A stretch of 64,000 bases of DNA from Methanosarcina sp. DH2 (GTDB lineage Archaea; Halobacteriota; Methanosarcinia; Methanosarcinales; Methanosarcinaceae), in NCBI RefSeq assembly GCF_020804225.1, contig NZ_WJBI01000017.1:1-64000 (forward strand), written 5' to 3'. The notes under the pieces were generated by a model that saw nothing but the letters and a program-made list of their open reading frames with translations, had not been told where the DNA came from and made no database searches. Position numbers and translations under genes: made by a program. How positions within the stretch are numbered: the stretch's first letter is position 1; each line of letters starts with the position of its first letter. Below, one piece after another: positions 7,759-16,828 of this stretch.

Positions 7759-10178
7759 TCAGCCGTTTTGTTCTTTCTTATCTGTTCTGTTTTGTTCTTT
7801 CTCATCTGTTCTGTTTTGTTCTTTCTCATCTAACCATGTACTTTCGCCATCTCTTTTATCCCAATTTATAGGAATTGCGAATGCAAAGGTGCTCCCCTCA
7901 CCGGGACTGCTTCTGAACCAGATATATCCTCCATGAAGATTAACAATCTGCTTAACCAGTGAAAGTCCAAGCCCCGTTCCCTGGGACGTTTTTGAGGAAA
8001 ATGGATCAACCTGGCTGAACGGCTTGAAGAGTTTGTGCTGGTCCTCAGCTTTTATCCCGATTCCATTGTCCTTAACCGTTATTTCTACCAGGTCTCCTTT
8101 CTTTCTTGCTTCTATCTTTACAGGGCTATTTTCCTGGGAGAATTTTATAGCGTTATCCATAAGATTGTACATTACCTGAACAAACCTGGCTTCGTCTGCA
8201 AGGATGCTGGTAAGATTGCTATCTACATAGATTTCAATTTTGATGTTTTTCCGGTCTGCAATTGGAGATAGAAGATTCTTTATCATGTTTAGCTTATTAA
8301 CAAGTTCAAACTCTTTATATTCAAGCTCCAGTTTTCCGGCCTCTACTTTAGAAAGATCCAGAATGTCATTAATCAGATTAAGAAGATGCTTTCCACTCCT
8401 TGAAATATTGCCGGTATACTTTAGCTGTTTTTCATTCAACTCCCCAAAGGCTTGTTCATGCAAAAGATCTGAGAATCCTATTATTGAGTTAAGTGGAGTT
8501 CTCAGCTCATGACTCATATTTGCAAGGAACTCGCTCTTGGTACGGTTCGCAATTTCTGCAATTTGTTTTTCCTGAAGAAGTTTCTCTATTGCTTTCTTTC
8601 CTGTAATATCCGTGCAGGTTTCCAGAACGCCTATGATCCTGCCATTATCATCAGTTACCGGGATTGCCTGGACAAACCAGGAGTTGCCATCCTCTGAAGT
8701 AAATTCCCCTGACTTTTGATTTCCTTTCAGAAAGATCTCTTCAAGCTTCAGGTTTTCAACCAGGGGGCTGCTTATGTCCGAAATATCTTTAAGGCGTATT
8801 CCCATTGCTTTTTCAAGGTCCATATGCATATATTCAAGAGCAGCTTTGTTTGCCCAGGTAATTTTAAGCTGAGGATTTACGAAAATAACCAGTTCGTTTA
8901 AAGAATCAAGAAGGACTTTCTTTTCCCTCTCCTGGGCCTTTAACTCCTGTTCTGCCAGCTCGATTTCATTCAGCATCCCGTTTATTTCCTTTGAGAGACG
9001 ATAGAGTTCATCGTCATCTTTTAAAGTCAATCTTTTAGAAAGATCTTTTTCCGATCTGATTCTTGTAACGAAATTATCAATCTCACCAAGTCTCGAAACG
9101 AAGAGACTGTCAAGTAAAACTTTAACTCCAACCCCTGTCACAAGCCCGGTTAGCACAAGGAAAAAATACATATAATTCAGAGCTTTTTCGCCGTTCAAAT
9201 ACAGATCTCTGGGGAAATCGGCTCTCATAATAATTGCAGGCTGGCCTGACACGTCCATTAACTCAAAATAACCTGTTATCTTCTCTTCACTGAAGGGTTC
9301 GACAAGAGCCCTATCCGGAGACCCGGAAAAATTTTGAAATTTTGCTTGAAAATCGGAAGGAATATCTTCATCAATCCTGTACATAGAAATTGAAGAACGG
9401 GTAGTTTCTCTGAATTTTTCCAGAAGAGCACTGTCTAAATACCTCCCGAAAATTAAAGTTCCTTTCACAGGCCCTTCATATTTTGTCGTAAGGATCGGAT
9501 GGCAGGAGATAAACATAGGGTTTTCATCAAGCAAAACATAGCCGCTTATAACATTATCTTCTGACTTTATGGAAAGAACCCCGCTTTCTATCATTTCAAT
9601 AAGCTCTTCAGGGACCGGTTTTTCCTCACCTGTGTTAATGTCTACCGATTTTGTATAGACAAGCGAGCCTGTATCATCCACAAAAAGCATAACATTTACT
9701 TTGAGTCCGGCAAGAGTCTGGTTCTGAAGGTTTACGTTTATATATGAGCTCATCCCAAAACAAGGTTTACTCTAAAATCAATAAGAATCTCAGAACTGTT
9801 TTCCGTGATCAAAAACACGATTGATTATTCAAAATTCGCAGTTTAGAGGAGTAGTTCTGAGTTTTGGGATCGGCTCTATCCCTGATTCCTGTCCTCGATA
9901 AAACGGTAAGTATCGTCCCAGCATGCCCAGTCCTGGACCATATTATCAAGATAACTCTGTTCGGTCGAAACTACATTCTGTACTTTTTTTACATTCTTCA
10001 ATGTATCAGCCTGTTCGAGCTCCAAAAAGTTTGAAAGCTGCATATTATAGGTAAATGTAAAAGTAGCAGTCAGAACGACAAAAATTAGAATTGTTATTAT
10101 AAAAACTTTTTTACTAATATCTATTCCGAACACCCCACAGGCTATGAAGAAAATAGATAATCGAAAGCTAAAAAGCAA
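7759..10178 (-). pseudogene. CHASE4-HAMP-PAS sensor histidine kinase, split by a miniature insertion
   Basis: The two parts are one gene in the same frame. The N-terminal part (9876-10178) has a membrane helix and the first half of a CHASE4 domain (DWACWDDTYRFIEDRNQ), then a TAG contributed at the insertion edge. The C-terminal part (7759-9753, 664 residues) resumes CHASE4 at YINVNLQNQTLAGLKVN. It continues with a second membrane helix (about 195-217), HAMP, PAS (about 283-395), HisKA with FLANMSHELRTPLN, and HATPase_c with DNGIGIK and GTGLGLSL. The join Gln-Gly-Tyr-Ile-Asn is restored if the insert and a short AT duplication are removed. An ATG at the insert edge could still allow translation of the rest, but without the first membrane helix. 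The C-terminus ends in a repeated EKEQNRTD tract. Confidence 0.82.
9746..9876. mobile_element. 131-bp MITE-like element inside the CHASE4 kinase
   Basis: The ends GAGCTCATCCCAAAAC (9746-9761) and GTTTTGGGATCGGCTC (9861-9876) are 16-bp terminal inverted repeats matching at 14 positions. Further subterminal matches lie around CAGAACT and AGTTCTGA. AT-rich flanks (TATAT and TATC) suggest a 2-4 bp target duplication. There is no coding capacity. Lone ends of the same family occur near 29699-29737 and 43773-43795, so it belongs to a family active in this genome. Confidence 0.78.
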
Positions 10179-10515
10179 TTATTATAACATTAAAAAGGAA
10201 AGATAAGTATATAAGACTGAGTCGACATTGGAAATAAATTTGTAGTAAAGTAACACTTGTTCTTCTGATCTCACCCTTCAATTATATCTAAAAAATTAAT
10301 ATGAACTTAAATAGTAATTAATAAAAATATAATTATATTGCATGCAAAATTGACACATCTTTTTCATAATAAGGCTTGGGTCCCTGATTTTATATTTATT
10401 CAGGGCCCTGGATGTTAAAAGCAGTTCTAAGTATATCCCTGTCCATACCTGTGAGATGGTAATTCTCAGTATCTAATTCACCGAAGTGGCTAATTGATCA
10501 CTGATCGGCAGTTAT
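10179..10515. other. Intergenic, no gene recognised
   Basis: AT-rich spacer between the start of the split kinase and the end of pcc1. It holds the TATA-rich upstream region of the kinase (for example AAGTATATAAG near 10206). No coding frame or strong repeat is seen. Confidence 0.5.
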
Positions 10516-10764
10516 TTATTGGGCTCCAGATGTAACCTCAAGGACTTCCTGAGCGATCTGGATTAGCCTGAACCAGGTGTTCAGGGCAGAGCGCAGGGAA
10601 ACAACATCTTCAGCTTCAACCATGAGTACAAGGCAGTCTGCACCTTCAAGAGACAGTCCTATCCTTGACCTTTCAGAGAAGTTGTCATTAAGTTCTGGAA
10701 GGACAGCCTGATAGATCTTTTCGGCAGTTTCGATTTCAAATGTAAACTCTGCGGAAAGTTTCAA
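10516..10764 (-). CDS. pcc1: KEOPS complex subunit Pcc1
   Basis: This 82-residue protein matches the Pcc1 size and fold: beta-strand start KLSAEFTFEIETAEKIYQA, the basic/acidic middle RSRIGLSLEGADCLVLMVEA, and the helix SLRSALNTWFRLIQIAQEVL. Pcc1 is the dimerisation subunit of KEOPS, which makes the universal tRNA modification t6A. The start is TTG, supported by AGGAGG six bases upstream. In related archaea pcc1 sits beside rpl37ae/rpoP, as here, placing it at the 3' end of the translation block. Confidence 0.88.
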   Translation of the reverse strand: MKLSAEFTFEIETAEKIYQAVLPELNDNFSERSRIGLSLEGADCLVLMVEAEDVVSLRSALNTWFRLIQIAQEVLEVTSGAQ

Positions 10765-10796
10765 AGAATTCCTCCTGAGAAGGATCTTACCTTAAA

Positions 10797-10856
10797 AGTT
10801 TTAAACTGACTAGTTTTAAACTGACTAGTTTTAAACTGACTAGTTTTAAACTGACT
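10797..10856. repeat. Four tandem 15-bp repeats upstream of pcc1
   Basis: Four exact copies of AGTTTTAAACTGACT start at 10797, 10812, 10827 and 10842. Each contains the near-palindrome AGTTTTAAACT. They lie in the pcc1 upstream region, about 30 bp before its start. They could be a binding-site array or simple replication-slippage expansion. Confidence 0.85.
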
Positions 10857-11024
10857 CCAGATCATGATTTTAATTTAAAATATCTGTTCTGAAAACTTAA
10901 CTTTAGGATCCAGTCCTGATAAATTGATTTTAAGATTTACTCTGAAAATAGCCTGATACTCCTGAATAACCTGAAATTCTAAAAATCTGAAATTTCAGAA
11001 TCTTCTGAAAAATGGGTTATTTGG

Positions 11025-11498
11025 TCAGTACTTTTTAAAACCTTTGACGGTAAGCTTAAAAAGAGACTTCCCGCTGCCCATGAAATCAATCTCTTTTTCT
11101 TCTGCCACCATCAATGTGGAACGGGGAGGAAGCTGATCAACCTTATCACTTTCTACCCTGTTAAAATGGAAAAAAGACTCAAGTGCGTCCGCAATCTCTC
11201 CCTGGCCTGCAAGCACCGGTTCAACATCTGGAAACCAGTAAGAATTGATTTCCTCAGAATACCAGTCCGAAAACCTGAGGGAAAAAAGAAGCTTCCCCGC
11301 ATCGTCATAAAAGCTGAGTTCCCCAGGGTTTCCGTGGTACTCTCCTGCTACTATGAGAGGCCCGCCCTCTGCAAACTCCAGAAGTTCCTGCATGCCCATC
11401 TTGCCGCGGGAAATGCTCCTGCCGGCAATAAAGCGTGAAAGAAGCTTGCAAAGCGTCCGGGTCTTTGCAGAAGGTTTGCGAGAAGAAGTAACTAACAT
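11025..11498 (-). CDS. Brix domain ribosomal biogenesis protein
   Basis: The protein begins [24 protein letters not shown], the standard opening of archaeal Brix-domain proteins related to Imp4/Rpf2 and used in rRNA processing and subunit assembly. The product is 157 residues with the start at 11498; an upstream in-frame extension runs back into rpoP and is not used. Only six bases separate it from the rpoP stop, so the two are co-translated. The position beside rpoP, rpl37ae and exosome genes fits a role in ribosome assembly. Confidence 0.88.
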   Translation of the reverse strand: MLVTSSRKPSAKTRTLCKLLSRFIAGRSISRGKMGMQELLEFAEGGPLIVAGEYHGNPGELSFYDDAGKLLFSLRFSDWYSEEINSYWFPDVEPVLAGQGEIADALESFFHFNRVESDKVDQLPPRSTLMVAEEKEIDFMGSGKSLFKLTVKGFKKY

Positions 11499-11503
11499 AC
11501 TTC

Positions 11504-11641
11504 TTACTCGGCCTTGATGCGTTTGATGGTTGTAGGACGCTCTTTTACCAGGATCCGGTGTCCGCAATACGGGCACCTTATGCCTGTGTACTCGTAGTCA
11601 ATTTCCACTTTCTGTTTACATCGAGTGCACTTGTAACCCAT
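11504..11641 (-). CDS. rpoP: DNA-directed RNA polymerase subunit P (Rpb12-like)
   Basis: A 45-residue protein, [20 protein letters not shown] and onward, with CxxC (Cys5, Cys8) and CPYCGHR (Cys23, Cys26) forming the zinc ribbon of archaeal RNA polymerase subunit P. A GAGGT ribosome binding site lies upstream. The size and sequence match the family exactly. It is followed at six bases by the Brix gene and preceded by rpl37ae. Confidence 0.95.
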   Translation of the reverse strand: MGYKCTRCKQKVEIDYEYTGIRCPYCGHRILVKERPTTIKRIKAE

Positions 11642-11670
11642 ACAACCTCACATTCCTGAAAATTGTTAAT

Positions 11671-11967
<297 letters not shown>

Positions 11968-12124
11968 TTAAATGTAAATGTTAAGCCAGAAGTGATAGAG
12001 CCCCGCCCTGAACCAATCTATGAGCTGGTTGGACCTGAGACCCGGGTTCTTCTACCATCTTAAGACGTGCACTTAGACCGTAATACTGGCATTTAATATT
12101 TATATTTAATTAATCCTGCCTGAT

Positions 12125-12916
12125 TTATTCGCTTTTTGCAAGCCCTTCAAGGTAGAGCTCGCGAATTTCGGTTGCCTTTTCAATTGCCAGGTCTATTGCC
12201 TCGAATAGCTCTGCCTCGGTAAGCGGGGCAGGACCCATCTTCTGCATGCCTGCAACAGACCCGTCCGAACTGGAAACGATGGTCAGTTTTGTTTCGCAAA
12301 CTGCCTCCTCGTCAAGGGAGGGATCAACCATCAGTTTTGAGCCTATCTTGGCTAGGGTTATGCCGACAGGCATCTCTTTCATTGCAAGGGGCACATTCTC
12401 GCCCAGTCCCTGCTGTTCGTTCGGGACAACTGTGGTCATGAGGGCTGCGATCGCAGCAAGACAGGATGCATCAATGATATTTCCGTCATCGTTCAGGATA
12501 TGGATATCTATAAAGACAATCCATACTGATTCTCCAACCGTTATGCAAAGCTTCTTTATATCAATTGCGCCTGATTCTCGGATCCCTCTGTCAACAACCC
12601 TTGCCATTTCGATTGCTTCTTCTCTTGGAGGCCCGGGCTCAAATTCTGGAGAAGCTATAGGGTTAAGTTCAAGGTTGGTGATAATCACGCCTTCATCCTG
12701 GGAGTCTGGAAATGGAGTTCCGGTCTGGAGCTTCACACCTACAAGAACCTGAGTGTTCCCAAGGGTGACTTTTGCAGAACCTTCAGCTTTGGAAATCACG
12801 TTTGTTTCGAGCTTGAGATCCCTGAACTCTTTAAATCCGCGCCCATCCTGGCGCTTTTCTTTGACCATCAGGCTGTAAATATAGTCCTTCTTAAGTGTAG
12901 CTATGATTTCACTCAT
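12125..12916 (-). CDS. rrp42: Exosome complex component Rrp42
   Basis: RNase PH-like, catalytically inactive subunit of the archaeal exosome hexameric ring, paired with Rrp41 for 3'-5' RNA degradation and tailing. Visible features are LKKDYIYSLMVKEKRQDGRGF at the N-terminus (shared by Rrp42), GNTQVLVGVKLQ, and RVVDRGIRESGAIDIKKLCI. I place the start at ATG 12916 because GAGGTGA lies 6-7 bases upstream; a GTG three codons earlier is less likely. It overlaps the end of rrp41 by a few bases, indicating translational coupling. Confidence 0.95.
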   Translation of the reverse strand: MSEIIATLKKDYIYSLMVKEKRQDGRGFKEFRDLKLETNVISKAEGSAKVTLGNTQVLVGVKLQTGTPFPDSQDEGVIITNLELNPIASPEFEPGPPREEAIEMARVVDRGIRESGAIDIKKLCITVGESVWIVFIDIHILNDDGNIIDASCLAAIAALMTTVVPNEQQGLGENVPLAMKEMPVGITLAKIGSKLMVDPSLDEEAVCETKLTIVSSSDGSVAGMQKMGPAPLTEAELFEAIDLAIEKATEIRELYLEGLAKSE

Positions 12917-14435
12917 CTTTTTCACCTCTGGTTCCGGCTTCAGAGGGGTCTTTTACTACCTTCCAGGGACCTTCGGACTTTTCTTCTTCAGGCTCTTCTG
13001 CCTCCGCCTCTTCAGTGGAAACTTCTGTAGTTTCAGCCTCGGATTCGGCCTCTCTTTCAGGCTCAATAGCTTCTTCTGAGGCAGTGGTTTCCTCAACTTC
13101 GGCTTCTTCCTCAACTTCGACTTCTTCCTCAACTTCGGCTTCTTCCTCAGAAGAGGTCTCTTCTTCGGAAGGTTCCTCAGTTTCAGATCCAAGTTCTATT
13201 TCTTCTTCGGCTTCTCTGGAAGCAGTTTCTTTCTCGAGCCTGGCTTCAATTTCTTCGAACTCTTTTAGTTCGGGAGTACCTTCAAAAGAGGCTTCAAACT
13301 CGGCTTCCTCTTCAAGAGCTTCCTCTTCAAATTCCTCTTCTTCGAGTTCTTCTCCTAAATCTTCCTCTAAATCTTCCTCTAAATCTTCTTCGGATTCAGC
13401 CTCAAATTCAGCCTCTTCTTCAAGAGCTTCCTCTTCAAATTCCTCTTCTTCTGCTTCGAATTCTTCCTCGGTTTCGAACTCTTCTTCAATATCTTCCTCG
13501 AGCTCAATATCTTCCTCGAGCTCTTCTTCGAAGTCAGGTACTACTTCACTGGAAAGGATATCCGCTTCAGATGGTTCTTCCGAGATCTCTGCTCCTAATT
13601 CTTCAGCTTCCTCAAAAGCCTCTTCAACTACTACTTCCGGAGCAAGTTCGGAGGCAGGTACGGCCTCTTCTTTTCCGCCTTCCTTTTCAGCTCCTGTGGC
13701 TACTTCCGGGATCTCATCAACAGGTGTCTCAAACTTCTTTCTAAGAACTGCCTGCTGGATTTCAAGGATTTCCTTGCAGCCTTTCTTTACCAGTTCCATA
13801 CCTTTCTTAATCTCTTCTGGAGTAAGGTGCCCGTCCATCTGGACAAGAGTAATTTCCCCGTCCTGGGTCATTGCTACAGGGAAGTCAGCTTCTCCGTAGT
13901 TGTCCTCTTCCTTGTTGAGGTCAAGTACAATCTGTCCGTCAACTTTTCCGAAAGCACAGGAGGTGATGAGCCCTTTCATAGGAATGCCGGCGTCTGCAAG
14001 AGCTATGCTCGAGGCATTAATTGCTGCTGTCCTTGTCCCTGCATCGGCCTGAAGCACTTCTACAAAGATATCAATTGCTGTCTTCGGAAACATCTCGGCC
14101 ATAATTACAGGTTCGAAAGCTTCCCTGGAAACCTTTGAGATTTCGATGCTCCGCCTGCTGGGTCCCGGACGGGCACGGTCTTCCACGGAGAATGATGCCA
14201 TATTATATCTGTAACGGATAACTGCCGAGTCTGCGCGCTGGCTGCGGCGAGGATGAGCTTCCCTGGGGCCGAAAACGCCTACAAGGATCTTATTCCTGCC
14301 CCATTCAAGATAACATGAACCGTCGGCTCGCGAAAGTACGCCGATCTCAATTTTCATGGGCCTTATCTCATCCGCACGCCTCCCATCAAGGCGCAGCCCA
14401 TCGTCAGCGATTAATTTTTCAGGTTTATCACTCAT
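12909..14435 (-). CDS. rrp41: Exosome catalytic subunit Rrp41 with a very long acidic tail
   Basis: Residues 1 to about 240 are a complete RNase PH-type Rrp41: RLDGRRADEIRPMKIEIGVL, the RNA/phosphate-binding arginines near RPGPSRRSIEISKV, and DAGTRTAAINASSIALADAG. The catalytic Asp region is LDLNKEEDNYGEADFPVA. Residues about 245-508 are a low-complexity tail dominated by Glu with Ala, Ser and Val, containing an internal duplication of EEEFEEEALEEEAEFEA. Typical Rrp41 proteins are about 240-250 residues, so the tail doubles the length. The tail should be disordered and highly negative. The ATG follows a GGAGA site. It sits between rrp4 and rrp42 in the conserved exosome order. Confidence 0.95.
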   Translation of the reverse strand: MSDKPEKLIADDGLRLDGRRADEIRPMKIEIGVLSRADGSCYLEWGRNKILVGVFGPREAHPRRSQRADSAVIRYRYNMASFSVEDRARPGPSRRSIEISKVSREAFEPVIMAEMFPKTAIDIFVEVLQADAGTRTAAINASSIALADAGIPMKGLITSCAFGKVDGQIVLDLNKEEDNYGEADFPVAMTQDGEITLVQMDGHLTPEEIKKGMELVKKGCKEILEIQQAVLRKKFETPVDEIPEVATGAEKEGGKEEAVPASELAPEVVVEEAFEEAEELGAEISEEPSEADILSSEVVPDFEEELEEDIELEEDIEEEFETEEEFEAEEEEFEEEALEEEAEFEAESEEDLEEDLEEDLGEELEEEEFEEEALEEEAEFEASFEGTPELKEFEEIEARLEKETASREAEEEIELGSETEEPSEEETSSEEEAEVEEEVEVEEEAEVEETTASEEAIEPEREAESEAETTEVSTEEAEAEEPEEEKSEGPWKVVKDPSEAGTRGEKDE

Positions 14436-14513
14436 ACTTTAATCTCCAAACAACTCCTAAACCAAAATATTCTAGAGAAGCTTACCTAAAATCCTCTTGA
14501 CTTTATCCGGAAT

Positions 14514-15296
14514 TCAATTCTTCGGGTCCAGCAGTACATCGATCTTTCTGTATATATCTTCGGAATGATCTTCCTTTGATGTGCTCGCACCTTTCTTCTC
14601 ATTTCTAAAAAATTTAACGGGCTTGGACTCTTTCTCTTTCATCCGTTCATTTTTCAAAAAATTGTAGATCCGGTCTGTCAATCCGGAACGCTGGGCTTCG
14701 ACTTCGATTTTCCGGAGAGCCTTGCTCAAAAGCTCTATATCCTCGTCCTTTCCATCAATCCATATTCTGCCGTTCTGGCCTACGAATATGCTGCAGTTTG
14801 TCTCTTTCTTCAGCATGGAAATCATGGAACCGCCGTGTCCTATTACACGGGGGACTTTTACAGGCTCAACTTCAACAATCTGGCCTGTTTTGAGTTTATG
14901 AAGGCTCGGGTCCCTCAGGGCAAGCTCGATTTTCATGGAGCTGTCTACATCTCTTACCCTGAGAATTGCAGAGTCACCTACGTTCAGGATTTCAGGCATT
15001 TCCCGGGATTCGACTCTTCTAGGATACTCGGATACATGGAGCAGACCATCATAAGGACCTGCAATATCCAGTATCCAGTTGGATGGAGTAACCACAATAA
15101 CGATCCCTATCACCACATCATTCACCGAGGGGATATACGCTCCCGCAAGTGGGATCACTCCAACTTTATCCTCTTTGAGGTTTTCAATACCACAAAGCGA
15201 AGAATAGATCTTATCGTTCTTGATATACGTCCCGTATCCGGCTTTTTTCATGCTCTCGGATAACAGGTCACCAGGGATCACTATTTTTTTATCCAT
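14514..15296 (-). CDS. rrp4: Exosome RNA-binding cap protein Rrp4
   Basis: This 260-residue protein has the Rrp4 order: an N-terminal domain with VIPGDLL, an S1 domain (VTPSNWILDIAGPYDGLLHVS), and a KH domain with the GxxG variant IGHGGSMISMLKKET. Together they form the cap that feeds RNA into the Rrp41/Rrp42 ring. The C-terminus adds a charged Lys/Glu-rich stretch of about 30 residues. It is preceded by the SBDS gene at 11 bp and followed by rrp41, the conserved archaeal order. Confidence 0.96.
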   Translation of the reverse strand: MDKKIVIPGDLLSESMKKAGYGTYIKNDKIYSSLCGIENLKEDKVGVIPLAGAYIPSVNDVVIGIVIVVTPSNWILDIAGPYDGLLHVSEYPRRVESREMPEILNVGDSAILRVRDVDSSMKIELALRDPSLHKLKTGQIVEVEPVKVPRVIGHGGSMISMLKKETNCSIFVGQNGRIWIDGKDEDIELLSKALRKIEVEAQRSGLTDRIYNFLKNERMKEKESKPVKFFRNEKKGASTSKEDHSEDIYRKIDVLLDPKN

Positions 15297-15307
15297 CCAA
15301 CATCCTC

Positions 15308-16000
15308 TTATAAAAGTTTAGTTTGAGCCTCTCCCTTCGTTAGATGATTTATAAGAGCGTAAAAATCAGTCTGGACTCCCGCAGGAATCCTCACTACTGC
15401 AACCCAGGAGCCGTCACGCTGCCATTCTTCCTTTGTAATGCTTCCGGCTCTGGAAATATCTCCGTATGCTTTGGGGGCATATTCGGGAGGGATTTTTACA
15501 GCAATACTAATTTCTTCAAAGCGTATCGGGATAAGCGGGCGAATGGCTTTCATCGTAATGGTTACCAGCTGATCTACGCTTTTTAAAGGGTCTATATGCA
15601 CCTTTGCCTCTTCCATCGCTCTTTCTATCCTTGCGGGAGGATGGGGTGCTCTAGTCTGAGGGTTTATAGCATTTCTGGAAATGGTATAGATAACCTTTTT
15701 CTTTTTCTCTTCAAGCATTCGTTTTCTCTGATCAGCGGTGAGTTGAAGCTCTCCGCTCTTCAGGATCACGGCAGCAATTTCAAAGGGGTCGGTTGTCTCA
15801 AAAGAGTTGATTATATCGGACTCTGCTGCCCGATCCCCTTTGTTTGCATCTTCGAAGATAGTTTCAACTGCCAGAATGTCTTCGAGGTTTACTTCCTCTC
15901 CTCGCTTGTAGGCCAGAGCCCCTTCGGGCTCGACCAGGACTTCGAAATGTTTGCTGCCTCTTTTAAGCCGGGCAGTCACTGCCTCGTCCAGGGACACCAT
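15308..16000 (-). CDS. sdo1: Ribosome maturation protein SBDS/Sdo1 homologue
   Basis: A 230-residue protein with the N-terminal FYSH domain ([20 protein letters not shown]), central helical domain ([20 protein letters not shown]) and C-terminal ferredoxin-like domain. SBDS releases the anti-association factor eIF6 from the 60S-like subunit. It lies between psmA and rrp4, its usual archaeal place, and its spacing suggests co-transcription. Length and start agree with the family. Confidence 0.95.
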   Translation of the reverse strand: MVSLDEAVTARLKRGSKHFEVLVEPEGALAYKRGEEVNLEDILAVETIFEDANKGDRAAESDIINSFETTDPFEIAAVILKSGELQLTADQRKRMLEEKKKKVIYTISRNAINPQTRAPHPPARIERAMEEAKVHIDPLKSVDQLVTITMKAIRPLIPIRFEEISIAVKIPPEYAPKAYGDISRAGSITKEEWQRDGSWVAVVRIPAGVQTDFYALINHLTKGEAQTKLL

Positions 16001-16078
16001 TTTCGAATACCTTCTCTAAAATGTAAGTTTGAGAATCTGAAATTCTCTGCTTACTCATTCTTTAAATATTTATAGGTT

Positions 16079-16828
16079 TTATTCTTTGTTTTCAGTTCCC
16101 TTGTGTTTCTCAAGGATCTGCTGAACGTAGTTCCCAACTTCTTCAGGTTCCAGTTTTCTGAATTTCTTGTCCAGAAGGGATACAACACCTACTTCAAGGG
16201 TTCCGGCATCGAATTTGCCTTCAGCTGCTTTATAAAGTGCATCCATCCCGAGGAGGATAGCAGCTTCAATATTCATATCTTCCCTGTAGTCTGCCTCAAA
16301 AACCTCAACAACTGCATTTCTGCCTGCACCTATGGCTGTTGCCTTATACTCAAGAAGAGCGCCGCTTGGGTCGGTCTCAAAGAGCCTTGGCTTTTTGTCG
16401 TCCACGCCGGCAATCAGGAGTGCAGTTCCGTACGGGCGAACTCCACCGTACTGAGTGTAGGTCTGCTTGTGGTCACAGATTTTCTTGGAGATTACCTCCA
16501 CACCTATGAGTTCGTCATAAGAAACCCTGTTTACCTGGGCTTCTACACGGGCCCTGTCAACAAGGGCGCGGGCGTCTGCCACAAGCCCTGAGGTTGCGGC
16601 TCCTATGTGGTCATCAATCTGGAATATTTTTTCGATTGATTCGGCTTCCACAAGTCTGCTCGTTATTCGCTTGTCGACCAGCAGCACTACCCCATCGGCT
16701 GCCTTGATTCCTACGGCTGTTGTTCCCCTTTTGACCGCTTCGCGGGCATACTCTACCTGGAAAAGTCTTCCGTCAGGGCTGAAAACCGTAATTGCCCTGT
16801 CATAACCCATCTGTGGTGCCATCTGCAT
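16079..16828 (-). CDS. psmA: Proteasome subunit alpha
   Basis: This 249-residue alpha subunit shows the gate-forming N-terminus ([20 protein letters not shown]), the [17 protein letters not shown] motif and the Glu-rich C-terminus that docks activating ATPases. It forms the outer rings of the 20S proteasome. GGAGAT seven bases upstream supports ATG 16828. It is the first gene of the psmA-sdo1-rrp4-rrp41-rrp42 cluster, so the promoter should lie in the following gap. Confidence 0.97.
   Translation of the reverse strand: MQMAPQMGYDRAITVFSPDGRLFQVEYAREAVKRGTTAVGIKAADGVVLLVDKRITSRLVEAESIEKIFQIDDHIGAATSGLVADARALVDRARVEAQVNRVSYDELIGVEVISKKICDHKQTYTQYGGVRPYGTALLIAGVDDKKPRLFETDPSGALLEYKATAIGAGRNAVVEVFEADYREDMNIEAAILLGMDALYKAAEGKFDAGTLEVGVVSLLDKKFRKLEPEEVGNYVQQILEKHKGTENKE

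Noticed and set aside
9876-9878. TAG in the kinase could be pyrrolysine read-through
   Set aside because: Reading through gives only about eight more codons before TAA, and the codons are those of the inserted element, so read-through cannot rejoin the kinase.
11985-12070. tRNA-like sequence between rpl37ae and rrp42
   Set aside because: A hairpin and a GGTTC element are present, but no acceptor stem or proper T-arm can be formed on either strand.
13015-13899. 294-residue Ser-rich plus-strand frame
   Set aside because: It is the antisense of the Glu-rich tail of Rrp41 (GAA/GAG read backwards as TTC/CTC-shifted Ser codons).
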